Below, in pieces: positions 16,502 through 25,559 of a stretch of DNA of 64,000 nt (the first letter of the stretch is position 1; each line of letters starts with the position of its first letter). Source of the stretch: Hyphomonas sp. (GTDB taxonomy: Bacteria; Pseudomonadota; Alphaproteobacteria; Caulobacterales; Hyphomonadaceae); assembly GCF_013823385.1 (NCBI RefSeq), contig NZ_PNMA01000003.1:1-64000 (forward strand), written 5' to 3'. Made by a program: the position numbers and the translations under genes. A model generated the notes under the pieces. It ran no database searches. It worked only from the letters and a program-made list of their open reading frames with translations, and had not been told where the DNA came from.

Positions 16502-17176
16502 TCAAGGCAGTTCCGGAGCATTGCGCTGCGATGGATCCCGGCTGAAGGCCGGCGCGGCAATAGGGGTGCCCTCGCTGGTCCGATGAGCATGGGCCGCCGC
16601 CGCCCACCATTCCAGCTGCGCCAGCGCTCGGCCAAAGTATCCGTGCCAGGCGTCTGCATCGATCTGCTCAAGGAAGTCACCGTCTGCGGTCAACACTTCC
16701 TGCGCCTTGGGAAGGTGGATCATTGCCGAGACCGGCAGGCAGCCGAGTTCCGAGAGGAATGCCCGCATACCTATGGCGGCGCGGGCGCCGCCCCATTGAC
16801 CCGCTGAGTAAGTCACGATCGCGCTCGGCTTGTATGAAAAGAGCGAACTTCCGAAATGGTTCAGCAGATGGGCCAGCGCCGGGCTCATGGAGTGATTGTA
16901 TTCCGGGCTGACCATCACATAGCCGTCAGCATCCGCGATCTTCCCGGCCAGCTCTGCAAGGGCGGCTGGCGCGGCGTTCGCGGCATAGGCAAAGTGAGGT
17001 TTGAAGACTGCCGGCAGTTCGATTGCCAGGGGGTCAATCAGGTCGACAGAATGCCCCATGGCGGCGAGCTGGCTCTGGCATTGCCGGGCAACGCGCAGGC
17101 CCAGTCTCGCGGGCCGCGGCGGCGTGCTGTCGCGGGCTGATCCGAGGAAGACAAGGAACTTGCTGATGGTGATCAC
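16502..17176 (-). CDS. NADPH-dependent FMN reductase family protein
   Basis: A flavodoxin-fold protein of about 224 residues. KFLVFLGSARDSTPPRPA is the FMN-phosphate loop and VMVSPEYNHSMSPALAHLLNHF is the PEYNxSxPxxLKNxxD signature of NADPH-dependent FMN reductases (chromate/quinone reductase relatives). The start is taken as the GTG at 17174-17176 because it places the first beta strand at the usual distance; an ATG at 17224 would add 16 residues. It lies near the ars operon but is not evidently part of it. Confidence 0.8.
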   Translation of the reverse strand: MITISKFLVFLGSARDSTPPRPARLGLRVARQCQSQLAAMGHSVDLIDPLAIELPAVFKPHFAYAANAAPAALAELAGKIADADGYVMVSPEYNHSMSPALAHLLNHFGSSLFSYKPSAIVTYSAGQWGGARAAIGMRAFLSELGCLPVSAMIHLPKAQEVLTADGDFLEQIDADAWHGYFGRALAQLEWWAAAAHAHRTSEGTPIAAPAFSRDPSQRNAPELP

Positions 17177-17366
17177 CTTCCATCGTGAGGGCGCTTTGTG
17201 ACGAATGGCGCGTACCGCACCCATGTTATGGTTCTGTATAGCCCCGCCTGATGATCTCGGCCATCGCATCCCGTTTGAAATCGGCGCGGAAGCTACCTTC
17301 GCCCCCACTGGCCAGATTGTCTCAAATCCAGGGCGAAGGCCTCTGCAACTCCTCCGCCTCTTTCCT

Positions 17367-18179
17367 CTACTGAGGCAGCGCGAGGCTTGGGTTTGTGAGG
17401 GCCTCAAAGTCGTTCAGATGTCCGCTGAGCTGCCCGTCATTGCTGACAACATGAACATGGATCTTCCGCCCTTGCGGCATGAAATACCTGTCGGGATCGG
17501 CCGGATCGAATATCCCGATGAGCGTTACGTCTGCCTGTTCAATGCGGCCAGCGGCGCCCGCAGGCCGTCCGACAACGCTCCATTCGCCGCCCATGAGCGT
17601 GCCCGAGAGCTTGAAGGGGATGGCCTCGCCCGGACAGCCATGGGAAGGCGCAGCTTGGGCGAGCAAGGCTTCCAGCGCGGCCATGCCGTTTACCGGCGTT
17701 TCAAGCGCGCGTGTTTTCCACGCCTCTGGTGAGGCGGTCACAAGGAACATGGCGCCGGCGCCTTCGCCGGGAGTTGTCACATTCACGGCCGACTTCGGGC
17801 CGGTAGCCCGGGCAATCTGCCAGACGCCGTCGAGCAGGGTCAGTTCCGCCTGATAATCCGATCCCGGACCGTATCCGATCGTGGTCTCTGAGACAGGAAC
17901 TTTGGAAAGAGAAACGGCAACGCGGCCTGGATCGGCCTGCAAGTCAGCGCGGGATCCAAAAGCATGAATGGCAGATGCGCAGACAGCCTCAGCCATCACT
18001 TCTGAAGGCGGCGCTGGCGTAGCGCACGCCGCGAACACGGTGAAACCCAGAAGAGGGAGAACCCTGACGCCGGGCCTTGGCTGAATTTCTGGTCCACGCG
18101 AGTGGGTGCGCGGGAAATATTTGTGCTGCCCGGTCCAAACTCTAGTATTTCCGGGAGGTGTCGAGACAAGAGCCGTCAT
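17367..18179 (-). CDS. Hypothetical lipoprotein, possible acetolactate-decarboxylase-like fold
   Basis: A 270-codon frame. After about 40 atypical residues comes a signal-like stretch LPLLGFTVFAAC suggesting a lipoprotein, so the real start is uncertain. The C-terminal part (RKIHVHVVSNDGQLSGHLNDF) resembles the metal-binding HxH...GHxxDF segment of alpha-acetolactate decarboxylases, and ELTLLDGVWQ the LDGE strand, but the match is by eye. Function unknown. Confidence 0.5.
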   Translation of the reverse strand: MTALVSTPPGNTRVWTGQHKYFPRTHSRGPEIQPRPGVRVLPLLGFTVFAACATPAPPSEVMAEAVCASAIHAFGSRADLQADPGRVAVSLSKVPVSETTIGYGPGSDYQAELTLLDGVWQIARATGPKSAVNVTTPGEGAGAMFLVTASPEAWKTRALETPVNGMAALEALLAQAAPSHGCPGEAIPFKLSGTLMGGEWSVVGRPAGAAGRIEQADVTLIGIFDPADPDRYFMPQGRKIHVHVVSNDGQLSGHLNDFEALTNPSLALPQ

Positions 18180-18286
18180 GTTATGTCCTTGCGTTCCTTT
18201 GGTCGAAGCGGTGATCCGTGATCTGTCGGTCCGGTTGTATGGAATAAGACCGATCCAGATGATTTCGGTGCCAGGAGCAGCCCTGG

Positions 18287-19027
18287 TTAGAGGGAGGACT
18301 GGTTGACGCGCCTGGACAATTCGGCCGGGCTTTCCTTGCGCTCGGAGTAGCGATCAACGAGATAGTCCGCCCGGTCGCGCGTAAGCAAGGTGAACTTTAC
18401 CAGTTCTTCCATCACATCCACGATACGGTCATAGTAGGGCGAAGGCTTCATCCGGCCCGCTTCATCGAACTCCAGAAACGCTTTGGCCACGGAGGACTGG
18501 TTCGGGATGGTGATCAGCCGCATCCAGCGCCCGAGAATACGCAGCTGGTTGACCGCATTGAAACTCTGGGAACCGCCGCACACCTGCATCACGGCAAGGG
18601 TCTTGCCCTGCGTCGGGCGGACACCGCCGAGCGCAAGGGGAATCCAGTCAATCTGGGTCTTCATGATGCCGGTCATCGCGCCATGCCGCTCGGGCGAGCA
18701 CCAGACCATGCCTTCCGACCAGATGACGAGGTCCCTCAGCTCACGGACTTTCGGATGATCATCCGGCGCGCCATCCGCGAGCGGCAGGCCTTCGGGGTCG
18801 AAATGCTTGGTTTCACACCCGAACCGGCGGAGAATGCGCGCGGCTTCTTCATTGGCAAGGCGGGAAAACGACCGCTCACGCAATGATCCGTGCAGCAGCA
18901 GGATGCGCGGCGGGTGCGTTTTGATCTCTGGCGCAAGGAGGGCTTCGCGGTCCACTGGGTGGAAGCTTGACTCGTCGAGCGCGGGCAAAGTGTCGCCGGA
19001 ATCAGCCAACGCGCTCTCCCTTTTCAT
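18287..19027 (-). CDS. arsH: Arsenical resistance flavoprotein ArsH
   Basis: A 246-residue NADPH:FMN oxidoreductase. Typical ArsH features are the N-terminal extension ([12 protein letters not shown]), [19 protein letters not shown], [23 protein letters not shown] and the C-terminal VDRYSERKE. ArsH oxidises trivalent methyl- and phenyl-arsenicals to less toxic pentavalent forms. It is the last gene of the leftward ars operon and overlaps the upstream arsC by 26 bp, which implies translational coupling. Confidence 0.95.
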   Translation of the reverse strand: MKRESALADSGDTLPALDESSFHPVDREALLAPEIKTHPPRILLLHGSLRERSFSRLANEEAARILRRFGCETKHFDPEGLPLADGAPDDHPKVRELRDLVIWSEGMVWCSPERHGAMTGIMKTQIDWIPLALGGVRPTQGKTLAVMQVCGGSQSFNAVNQLRILGRWMRLITIPNQSSVAKAFLEFDEAGRMKPSPYYDRIVDVMEELVKFTLLTRDRADYLVDRYSERKESPAELSRRVNQSSL

Positions 19028-19421
19028 TTATGATCATCTCGCCATCTTCCTTGTAGAGCGGTCCCGGTGGCATCTTTTCCAGGAGGTCCAGAACCAGTTC
19101 GCTCGGACGGCAGAGGCGCACGCCCTTCGGGCTGCACACGATGGGCCGGTTCACCAGCACAGGATGCTCCAGCATGGCGGCCAGGATCGCCTCATCGCTG
19201 ACACCAGGCTCAAGCAGGCCAAGTTCCTTTGCGGGCGATTTCGTCTCACGCAGCGCGCCGCGCGGCGTAAGGCCTGCAGCGGCGAAGAGGCCGAGGAGTT
19301 GTGGCCGCGTCCAGCCTTCCTTGAGGTATTCGATAACCACCGGCACCTCGCCGCTCGCCTCGATAATCGCGAGCACATTACGCGACGTGCCACAGTCAGG
19401 ATTGTGATGAATGACGATCAT
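19002..19421 (-). CDS. arsC: Arsenate reductase, glutaredoxin-dependent type
   Basis: A 139-residue thioredoxin-fold ArsC. The N-terminal [17 protein letters not shown] carries the catalytic Cys10, and [17 protein letters not shown] is the conserved C-terminal region. It reduces As(V) to As(III) with glutathione/glutaredoxin. The operon holds a second, unrelated arsenate reductase (19857-20270) that uses thioredoxin, so both electron routes are covered. Confidence 0.94.
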   Translation of the reverse strand: MIVIHHNPDCGTSRNVLAIIEASGEVPVVIEYLKEGWTRPQLLGLFAAAGLTPRGALRETKSPAKELGLLEPGVSDEAILAAMLEHPVLVNRPIVCSPKGVRLCRPSELVLDLLEKMPPGPLYKEDGEMIINEKGERVG

Positions 19422-19433
19422 GGGGGCTCCGGC

Positions 19434-19847
19434 TCACTGGATGTCTGATTTGCGCCGGATCGTTCCCTGAAGGTCGAGCGCGGCAGCGGCGGTGTTGGAG
19501 ATTGTTCCGTATTTCCGCACATTCTTGTGCAGCAGTTCGAGGCGCGCGTCCGGCTCGTCCGTGTCGATCACGAGATCATAGGTTACCGACAGAATTTTCG
19601 GAGGTGCGTCCTGCCGGACGCCATGCAAGCGCACTTCCGCCCCCTCCAGCTGAAAGCTGAGCAGGGGAGTGACGCGTTCGATACCCTTCAGCATGCAGGC
19701 TGCGATGGATGCCAGGAACAGTTCTGCCGGATTGAATGCGTCGAGGCGGCCCGCGAGGTCGGTGTCGAGGACAAGCACAGCCTCCTTGGCGCGCGCCTCG
19801 CTGCCATGAGCGTCCACGCGCCGGGCGGACACGGAATATTCCAGCAT
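19434..19847 (-). CDS. OsmC-family protein, one redox Cys only
   Basis: A 137-residue OsmC/Ohr-fold protein. NPAELFLASIAACMLKG carries the first conserved Cys (residue 51). The second, resolving Cys of OsmC/Ohr peroxidases is missing: the equivalent segment reads KYGTISNTAAAAL. Without it a two-Cys peroxidase cycle is unlikely; thiol binding or another role is possible. It sits between the two arsC genes, 9-12 bp from each, so it is part of the ars operon, an association also seen in other bacteria. Confidence 0.85.
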   Translation of the reverse strand: MLEYSVSARRVDAHGSEARAKEAVLVLDTDLAGRLDAFNPAELFLASIAACMLKGIERVTPLLSFQLEGAEVRLHGVRQDAPPKILSVTYDLVIDTDEPDARLELLHKNVRKYGTISNTAAAALDLQGTIRRKSDIQ

Positions 19848-19856
19848 GACGTGCCT

Positions 19857-20270
19857 CTAATTCAGATGCTCGGCTTCAAATTCGGCGAGCTTGGAGTGAA
19901 TAATGTCCCTTGCCCGCGCGAACCGCTTGCGCATGTCCTCAGGCGTCAGCGATGGGTCGTCACTGGCCGGATCATCAATCGGCCAGTGCAGGCGCTGGGT
20001 AGCGCCGGGAAGCCAGGGGCAGATTTCTTCAGCGCATAATGTAATGACGAAATCGAAATCGGCCGCGTTCATCCCATCTACGGATTTCGAGGTGTGGCCG
20101 GTGATGTCGATGCCCAGCTCAGCCATTGCCTCGATGGCGTAAGGGTTCGGACGGGTGGGGGCCGACCCGGCGCTCGCAACTTCGGCACGCTGACCGAAAC
20201 GCCGGCGCGCAAGGCCCTCGGCCATCTGGCTGCGGGCGGAATTTGCCACACACAGAAAGAGAATTTTCAT
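19857..20270 (-). CDS. arsC: Arsenate reductase, low-molecular-weight phosphatase type
   Basis: A 137-residue LMW-PTPase-fold arsenate reductase. The P-loop is CVANSARS with Cys7 and Arg13 (C-x5-R), and the acid loop is [10 protein letters not shown]. The redox cysteine partner lies in the [14 protein letters not shown] segment, typical of the thioredoxin-coupled enzyme. The ATG at 20268-20270 was chosen: GGAGACG lies just upstream and the family starts with the first strand. 11 bp downstream of the transporter gene. Confidence 0.93.
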   Translation of the reverse strand: MKILFLCVANSARSQMAEGLARRRFGQRAEVASAGSAPTRPNPYAIEAMAELGIDITGHTSKSVDGMNAADFDFVITLCAEEICPWLPGATQRLHWPIDDPASDDPSLTPEDMRKRFARARDIIHSKLAEFEAEHLN

Positions 20271-20281
20271 CGGCGTCTCCA

Positions 20282-21305
20282 TCAGTCTTCGGCCGGGAAT
20301 GCGGCGCGCGTCCGGTTTGCCAGTGCCACCAGGGTCAGCATCACCGGCACCTCCACCAGCACGCCGACCACCGTTGCCAGCGCCGCCCCGGAATTAAGGC
20401 CAAACAGGCTGATCGCCACGGCCACAGCCAGTTCAAAAAAGTTCGATGTGCCGATCAGCGCGCAGGGCGCGGCTACCTTATGCGGCACCTTCCACGCCCA
20501 GGCCGCGGCATAGGCAATGGCGAAGATGCCATAGGACTGGATCAGGATCGGTACGGCAATCAGCGCGATCACCAGCGGAGAGGCAATGATCGTCTCGCTC
20601 TGGAACCCGAATAGCAGCACAACGGTTGCCAATAGTCCGATGACGGAGAGCGGCTTGATCTGCTGGGTAAAGCCTTCCACTGCGCCCGTGCCGCCGCGCT
20701 TCATCAGCCAGTTGCGCATCAGCACCCCGGCAATCAGCGGGATCACCACATAGAGCAGCACCGACAGGATCAGTGTTTCCCAGGGCACGAAGATGTCTGT
20801 CACGCCCAGCAGCAGCGCCACGATCGGGGCAAAGGCAAACACCATCACCGCATCATTCACGCTCACCTGCACCAGGGTATAGTTCGGGTCGCCCTTCGTC
20901 ATTTGCGACCAGACGAACACCATTGCCGTACACGGCGCCGCGCCCAAAAGGATAAGCCCTGCAATATAGCCTTCGGCATCCTCGGGTGGGATCAGCCCGG
21001 CAAACACGTGCCGGAAGAACACAACCCCCAAGAGCGCCATGCTGAACGGCTTGATCAGCCAGTTGACCACCAGCGTGATGATCAGGCCCTTGGGCCGGTC
21101 GCCGACGCGCCGCATGGCGGAGAAATCCACCCCGATCATCATCGGCCAGACCATCGCCCAGATCAGCACGGCGACGGCAAAGTTCACATTTGCATATTCC
21201 AGCGCGGCGAGTGCCTGAAAGGCGCCCGGGATGAGCAGGCCAAGGCCAATGCCCGCAAGAATGCAGAGACCTACCCAGACAGAGATAGCGTTCGAAAAGG
21301 CCCAT
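20282..21305 (-). pseudogene. acr3: ACR3-type arsenite efflux transporter with an N-terminal frameshift
   Basis: From 21187 down, the frame encodes an ACR3 (BASS-superfamily) arsenite permease with about nine helices, including the essential Cys in [15 protein letters not shown]. The expected N-terminus is split: MGLFERYL is encoded from an ATG at 21305, but the rest of helix 1 ([19 protein letters not shown]) is in the frame of the main body. The switch falls in CTATCTCTGTC; restoring one more CT would give [15 protein letters not shown], the usual ACR3 start. The intact frame lacks any ATG/GTG/TTG before the GTG at 21187, which would delete helix 1. Either a real 2-base loss in a CT repeat, or a sequencing error. 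Confidence 0.8.
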
Positions 21306-21377
21306 GAAACTGTTACCGTAGATGTTGGGGGGAACTAAGATCGTCATTAGACAGACGAGCAGCTGATGATCTGCGCC

Positions 21378-21716
21378 TCAGCAGCAGGAAGCCTTGTTGA
21401 CGGCATCAAGAACCGGTTCGCAGATTTCGGGGCGCCCGCTGCAGCAGTCCTGCATGAGGTAGAGAATGAGGTCTGTCATGGCGCTCGTATCAGCCGAATA
21501 GATGATGGACCGTCCCTCGCGGCGATGCTGCACCAGGCCTGCATGGCTGAGGATGGTGAGCTGCGCCGACAGGGTGTTGGGCGGAATGTTCAGCTGCCGC
21601 GCAATGTCGCCGGCGGCGAGCCCATCTGGCGCTGCCTTCACAAGCAGACGGAAAACGGACAGGCGCCCCGCATGCGCGAGCGAGGACAGCTTTTCGATAG
21701 CGTGTTCTGATTCCAT
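21378..21716 (-). CDS. arsR: ArsR-family arsenite-responsive repressor
   Basis: A 112-residue winged-helix repressor: ALAHAGRLSVFRLLVKAAP-type N-terminus, DNA-reading helix in LNIPPNTLSAQLTILSHAG, and wing REGRSIIYS. The usual ELCVC site in helix 3 is absent; instead vicinal cysteines occur near the C-terminus (MQDCCSGRPEIC and a final SCC), as in ArsR types that bind As(III) with C-terminal Cys. First gene of the leftward ars operon, controlling it and itself through the palindrome over its start codon. Confidence 0.93.
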   Translation of the reverse strand: MESEHAIEKLSSLAHAGRLSVFRLLVKAAPDGLAAGDIARQLNIPPNTLSAQLTILSHAGLVQHRREGRSIIYSADTSAMTDLILYLMQDCCSGRPEICEPVLDAVNKASCC

Positions 21717-21738
21717 ATTTCACGAATACAGGAAATAT
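21715..21738. promoter_or_regulatory. Candidate ArsR operator
   Basis: Perfect inverted repeat ATATTTC-N10-GAAATAT. It spans from the arsR start codon back over the -10 element, so bound ArsR would block transcription start. Confidence 0.7.
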
Positions 21739-21762
21739 AAATCGGCGCAACAGCTGAGTCAC
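21734..21762 (-). promoter_or_regulatory. Candidate ars operon promoter
   Basis: Minus-strand GTGACT (complement of 21757-21762), 17-bp spacer, TATATT (21734-21739). Predicted start lies about 10 bases before the arsR ATG, which lacks a Shine-Dalgarno sequence. Confidence 0.45.
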
Positions 21763-21987
21763 TCATTCTTCGGTGTGAAGTCACCGAGGAGATCAGCCCG
21801 CGTGGCGCGGAGAAAATCTTTTGATCCTGAAGCCAGCCGCTCCAGGAACGGATCATGCTTCTGTTCATCCGCGATAATTTCCGGTGGCTTGCGGCCGGTT
21901 TTCTGCGCACCCTGTTTTCGTCCTTCGGGCGGGCATTCTTCCTCGGCCTTTCCGGCGACGAGACCCGAGAACAAAAGGGAATGGAAA

Positions 21988-22728
21988 TTGAGCGCGCTGT
22001 TTGAAGAACTGGACTACTGCCCGACTGAGATTGGCGCTATTTCCCTGCGCCGGCGGTGGGAGCCAAGGCTCGGCAAAGACATCTACGAGATCAAGCTCGG
22101 GGACGAGCATCTCATGTCCGACGTGTTCACGGTTTCCGAGATCGCTCTGGCCGATCTGGCGCTCAGCGCGGTGTCAGGAACTGGTCTGCGTGTTCTGGTC
22201 GGCGGTCTGGGAATGGGCTACACGGCGCTCGCGGCGCTGAAAGACCCCCGTGTCTCGAGCGTTGCCGTTGTCGAGCTTCTGGAGCCTGTAATCGACTGGC
22301 ACCGGCGCGGCCTGCTCCCCGTGGGAGACGCGCTGCATAGAGATCAGCGGGTACGGTTCGTGCAGGGCGATTTCTTCCAGCTTGCCTCCTCGCGCGATGG
22401 CTTTGAACCAGATCAGTCGGCCCGTGGATATGATGCGATCCTGCTGGATATCGATCATTCCCCAGAGATGCTGCTCGATAATCGCAGCCGGGGCTTTTAC
22501 CAGCCAGAAGGGCTCGCGGCCCTGTTGCCGCATCTGCGGCCAGGCGGCGTTTTTGGGCTATGGTCCAATGAGGCCAAAAGCGGTCAGTTTACAGATCGTC
22601 TTAGAAGCGTGTTTCCAGAAGCCTGGGCCGCGCCGGTGATCTTCCGGAATCCATATGATTACTCAGAGATCGAACAGACGGTGTATATCGGCCGCGTGCC
22701 GGTCCGGGATGACGGGCGCAAAGTTTGA
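21988..22728 (+). CDS. Spermidine-synthase-like Rossmann methyltransferase-fold protein
   Basis: A 246-residue protein starting at TTG (LSALFEELDY), with AAGGGAA upstream; homologues begin MSALFEELDY, which fixes the start. The fold is that of spermidine synthases: GDEHLMSDVFTVSEIALADLAL, the glycine-rich LVGGLGMGYTALAAL, VELLEPVIDWHRRGLLP and DAILLDIDHSPEMLL. The aspartate gate residues of true polyamine synthases are not obvious, so the activity is uncertain. Convergent with the Usp gene, divergent from ars. Confidence 0.8.
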   Translation: MSALFEELDYCPTEIGAISLRRRWEPRLGKDIYEIKLGDEHLMSDVFTVSEIALADLALSAVSGTGLRVLVGGLGMGYTALAALKDPRVSSVAVVELLEPVIDWHRRGLLPVGDALHRDQRVRFVQGDFFQLASSRDGFEPDQSARGYDAILLDIDHSPEMLLDNRSRGFYQPEGLAALLPHLRPGGVFGLWSNEAKSGQFTDRLRSVFPEAWAAPVIFRNPYDYSEIEQTVYIGRVPVRDDGRKV

Positions 22729-22768
22729 CTTCCCGCCCGTCAGGAAGGGTCGCAGCTCTCTTACCAGC

Positions 22769-23617
22769 CTAGCGGAACAGCAGCAGCGGGATGGGGCAGG
22801 ACCGGATCAACGAGGTTGTGGTCGAGCCGATGATCAGGCTGCGGATGCGGGAATGTCCGTAAGCGCCCATGATCAGGAGGTCGGCGCCATCATGCCCGGC
22901 TTCCTCGGCGATGATCTTTTCGGCATGGCCCGGCCGCGCTTTCGCGGCGGCGTCATAGCCTGCTTCCTTGAGGCGCGCGGCGGCCGCAATGCCCGCCTTG
23001 GCGAGGTCTGACCCGGCCTCGGCAACGCTGAACACCGTAATCCGGGGCCGGTCCGCCATCGGGGACTGGATGAGGCTGTCCAGCGCCTTGCGGGCGCTGA
23101 CCCCATCATCAAACGCAAATACGGCGTGCTGAATGGGCTTGAACGCGCGGCTGGCGATCAGGACGGGCCGGTGAACGGCGCGCACGACCCGCTCCAGGTT
23201 TGAGCCCAGATGCAGCTTTTCAAAGTCGGCGCCTTCGCCGCGCTTTCCCATCACGATCAGATCGCCCGCCCGCTTGACCAGCGAGTCGGCAATCTCGCCG
23301 GTGCGCAGGGCGAGGCTGACATCCTGTATACCCTGGCTTTCCAGCCGCTCATGGGCCGCATCCAGAATGGCGCGCCCCCGTTCCTTGGCCAGCTGCGCCG
23401 TGCGCGCGTCATGCTGGGCCAGTTCGTCCAGCAGGGTCGAGCGGGCGCCGAGGCCGATGGAGCCGGAGAGATCAGGAGGGAAGGAACTGGACCGGGCCGA
23501 GCTGAGAACATGTAGAAGCTCGATATCGCCGCCATACTGGCGAGCCGCCCAGGCGGCGTGATCGCAGACGCTGTGGGTGTAAACAGAGCCGTCGATGAGT
23601 GCGAGAATATGGGTCAT
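22769..23617 (-). CDS. Tandem-domain universal stress protein
   Basis: A 282-residue protein made of two UspA domains. Both keep the ATP-binding signature G-x2-G-x9-G(S/T): MGKRGEGADFEKLHLGSN in the first and MGAYGHSRIRSLIIGSTT in the second. It would act in the cytoplasm as an ATP-dependent stress or transport modulator. 12 bp downstream of the SulP gene, so they are cotranscribed; Usp proteins are often partnered with anion transporters. Confidence 0.93.
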   Translation of the reverse strand: MTHILALIDGSVYTHSVCDHAAWAARQYGGDIELLHVLSSARSSSFPPDLSGSIGLGARSTLLDELAQHDARTAQLAKERGRAILDAAHERLESQGIQDVSLALRTGEIADSLVKRAGDLIVMGKRGEGADFEKLHLGSNLERVVRAVHRPVLIASRAFKPIQHAVFAFDDGVSARKALDSLIQSPMADRPRITVFSVAEAGSDLAKAGIAAAARLKEAGYDAAAKARPGHAEKIIAEEAGHDGADLLIMGAYGHSRIRSLIIGSTTTSLIRSCPIPLLLFR

Positions 23618-23629
23618 GTCTGTTCCTCC

Positions 23630-25120
23630 CTAGTGCGACATCAGCTTGTCGAGCGCGCCGGGTTTGTCATGCAGGGCAAGCTTGTCGACGATGGTTTCGC
23701 TGGCTTCGTTGAGGCCGATGATTTCCACCTTAGCCCCTTCGCGCCGGAATTTCAGCACGATCATGTCGAGTGCAGCGACGCTGGAAACGTCCCAGATGTG
23801 CGCCTGGCTGACATCAATGATCACCTCATCAAGCGCTTCCTTCAGATCGAAGGAGGCATTGAAGGCTTCCACTGAGGCGAAGAACACCTGGCCTTCCACG
23901 ATGTAGCGGCGTGTGCGGCCATCGGCTGAAAGTTCGGAAGTGACGCGGAATATCTGCGAGATCTTGCCGGCGAAAAACACGCCGGACAGCAGCACCCCGA
24001 TCAGCACGCCGATAGCGAGATTGTGGCTGACGATAACCCCGGCAACGGTAGCGATCATCACGATGGAAGAACTGCGCGGATGAACGCGCAGGTTTTTAAG
24101 CGACGACCAGCTGAACGTGCCGATCGACACCATGATCATGATGGCCACGAGGGCGGCCATCGGGATCCGGCTCACCCAGTCTCCCACGAGGAGGATCATC
24201 AGCATCAGGAAGAGACCCGCCGAAAGCGTGGAAAGCCGTCCCCGGCCGCCGGATTTGATGTTGATGATTGACTGGCCGATCATGGCGCAGCCTGCCATCC
24301 CGCCGAAGAAACCGGTAACGGTGTTGGCAACGCCCTGACCCACGCATTCGCGGTTCCGGTCGCTGGGGGTGTCGGTGAGGTCGTCTACGATGGTCGCCGT
24401 CATCAGGGATTCGAGCAGGCCGACGACCGCGACAGCGAGCGCATAGGGGAAAATGATCTGCAGGGTTTCAAAGGTCAGCGGAATGTCCGGGATCAGGAAC
24501 ATCGGCAGCGTGGCGGGCAGCTCTCCCATATCCCCGACGGTGCGGATATCGAGCCCGAAACCGATAGCGATGGCAGAGATGGCAATGATGCAGATCAGCG
24601 GCGAAGGGATTGCCCGCGTCACGAAGGGGAAGAGGTAGATGATGGCGAGACCCAGCGCGACCAGAGGGTAGGTCAGCATCGGCACCCCGATGAGCTCGGG
24701 GATCTGGGCCATGAAGATCAGGATGGCGAGCGCGTTGACGAAACCCGTAATCACCGAACGGGAGACGAAGCGCATCAGCTGGCCGAGCTTCAGGAAACCC
24801 GCGCCGATCTGGAGGAGGCCCGCCAGCACTGTGGTGGCGAGGAGGTATTCGAGGCCATAGTCGCGCACCAGCGTGACCATCAGCACGGCGGTGGCGGCGG
24901 TGGCTGCCGAGATCATGCCGGGGCGCCCGCCCACGATGGCGGTGATCACGGCAATGGAGAAGGATGCGTAGAGGCCGACCCTGGGGTCAACGCCCGCAAT
25001 GATCGAAAAGGCGATGGCTTCCGGAATGAGGGCGAGGGCCACAACAAGCCCGGCGAGCAGGTCGCCACGAATATTGAACAGCCATGTCTCTTTGAAAGAC
25101 TGGAAACTGAGAAATGACAT
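23630..25120 (-). CDS. SulP-family anion transporter with STAS domain
   Basis: A 496-residue inner-membrane transporter. It has the SulP core (LLAGLVVALALIPEAIAFS, GRPGMISAATAATAVLMV, ECVGQGVANTVTGFFGGMAG) with 10-14 helices and a C-terminal STAS domain (DEVIIDVSQAHIWDVSSVAALD). SulP proteins carry sulfate, bicarbonate or other anions; the compact form and sequence are closest by eye to bicarbonate-type members, but the substrate is not determined. ATG at 25118-25120 chosen because the family starts with FKETWLFNIRGDLLAG; upstream frame is non-coding in character. Confidence 0.9.
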   Translation of the reverse strand: MSFLSFQSFKETWLFNIRGDLLAGLVVALALIPEAIAFSIIAGVDPRVGLYASFSIAVITAIVGGRPGMISAATAATAVLMVTLVRDYGLEYLLATTVLAGLLQIGAGFLKLGQLMRFVSRSVITGFVNALAILIFMAQIPELIGVPMLTYPLVALGLAIIYLFPFVTRAIPSPLICIIAISAIAIGFGLDIRTVGDMGELPATLPMFLIPDIPLTFETLQIIFPYALAVAVVGLLESLMTATIVDDLTDTPSDRNRECVGQGVANTVTGFFGGMAGCAMIGQSIINIKSGGRGRLSTLSAGLFLMLMILLVGDWVSRIPMAALVAIMIMVSIGTFSWSSLKNLRVHPRSSSIVMIATVAGVIVSHNLAIGVLIGVLLSGVFFAGKISQIFRVTSELSADGRTRRYIVEGQVFFASVEAFNASFDLKEALDEVIIDVSQAHIWDVSSVAALDMIVLKFRREGAKVEIIGLNEASETIVDKLALHDKPGALDKLMSH

Positions 25121-25559
25121 TTGGATCACATCCGGAACTGAGCGGCGGGCTCCTACTACAGGGTCCGGGCCCCTGCAGGCGACTCCAAGCCGGCGCTGAA
25201 AGAATGGGCGCCGATGCGGGCAAATGCCGTTCGTGCTGCGGCGCAACAGAGGCGCCGTAACGTGGTTTTCCAAAGCTGGCAACCCTCAAGGGCTGCTCGG
25301 GCGGGGCGGGCGTTATCCCTGTTCTGCAGCAATTTCGCCCTAACCCGGAACCTAAGCCCGTCTGAGCCGTTAGGAACGAAACACAAGATGCAGGCACTTC
25401 CAATCGGGGTGACCTGATGCGCGCGTCTTGACCAGTGCCAGGCGGAAAGAGGGGAATGTGTGATGAGCGTGGTTCAATCGATCAGGCCGCAGGCAGACGC
25501 CCACACCGCATCCAATAGAAAGCCGGACGCTTTGCAGCGGTCTCGACAGGGTCATTGGA
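25121..25559. other. Divergent intergenic region
   Basis: About 440 bp between the SulP gene and ctaG, containing upstream regions of both. Small ORFs on both strands look non-coding. No repeats, operators or RNA structure recognised. Confidence 0.4.
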
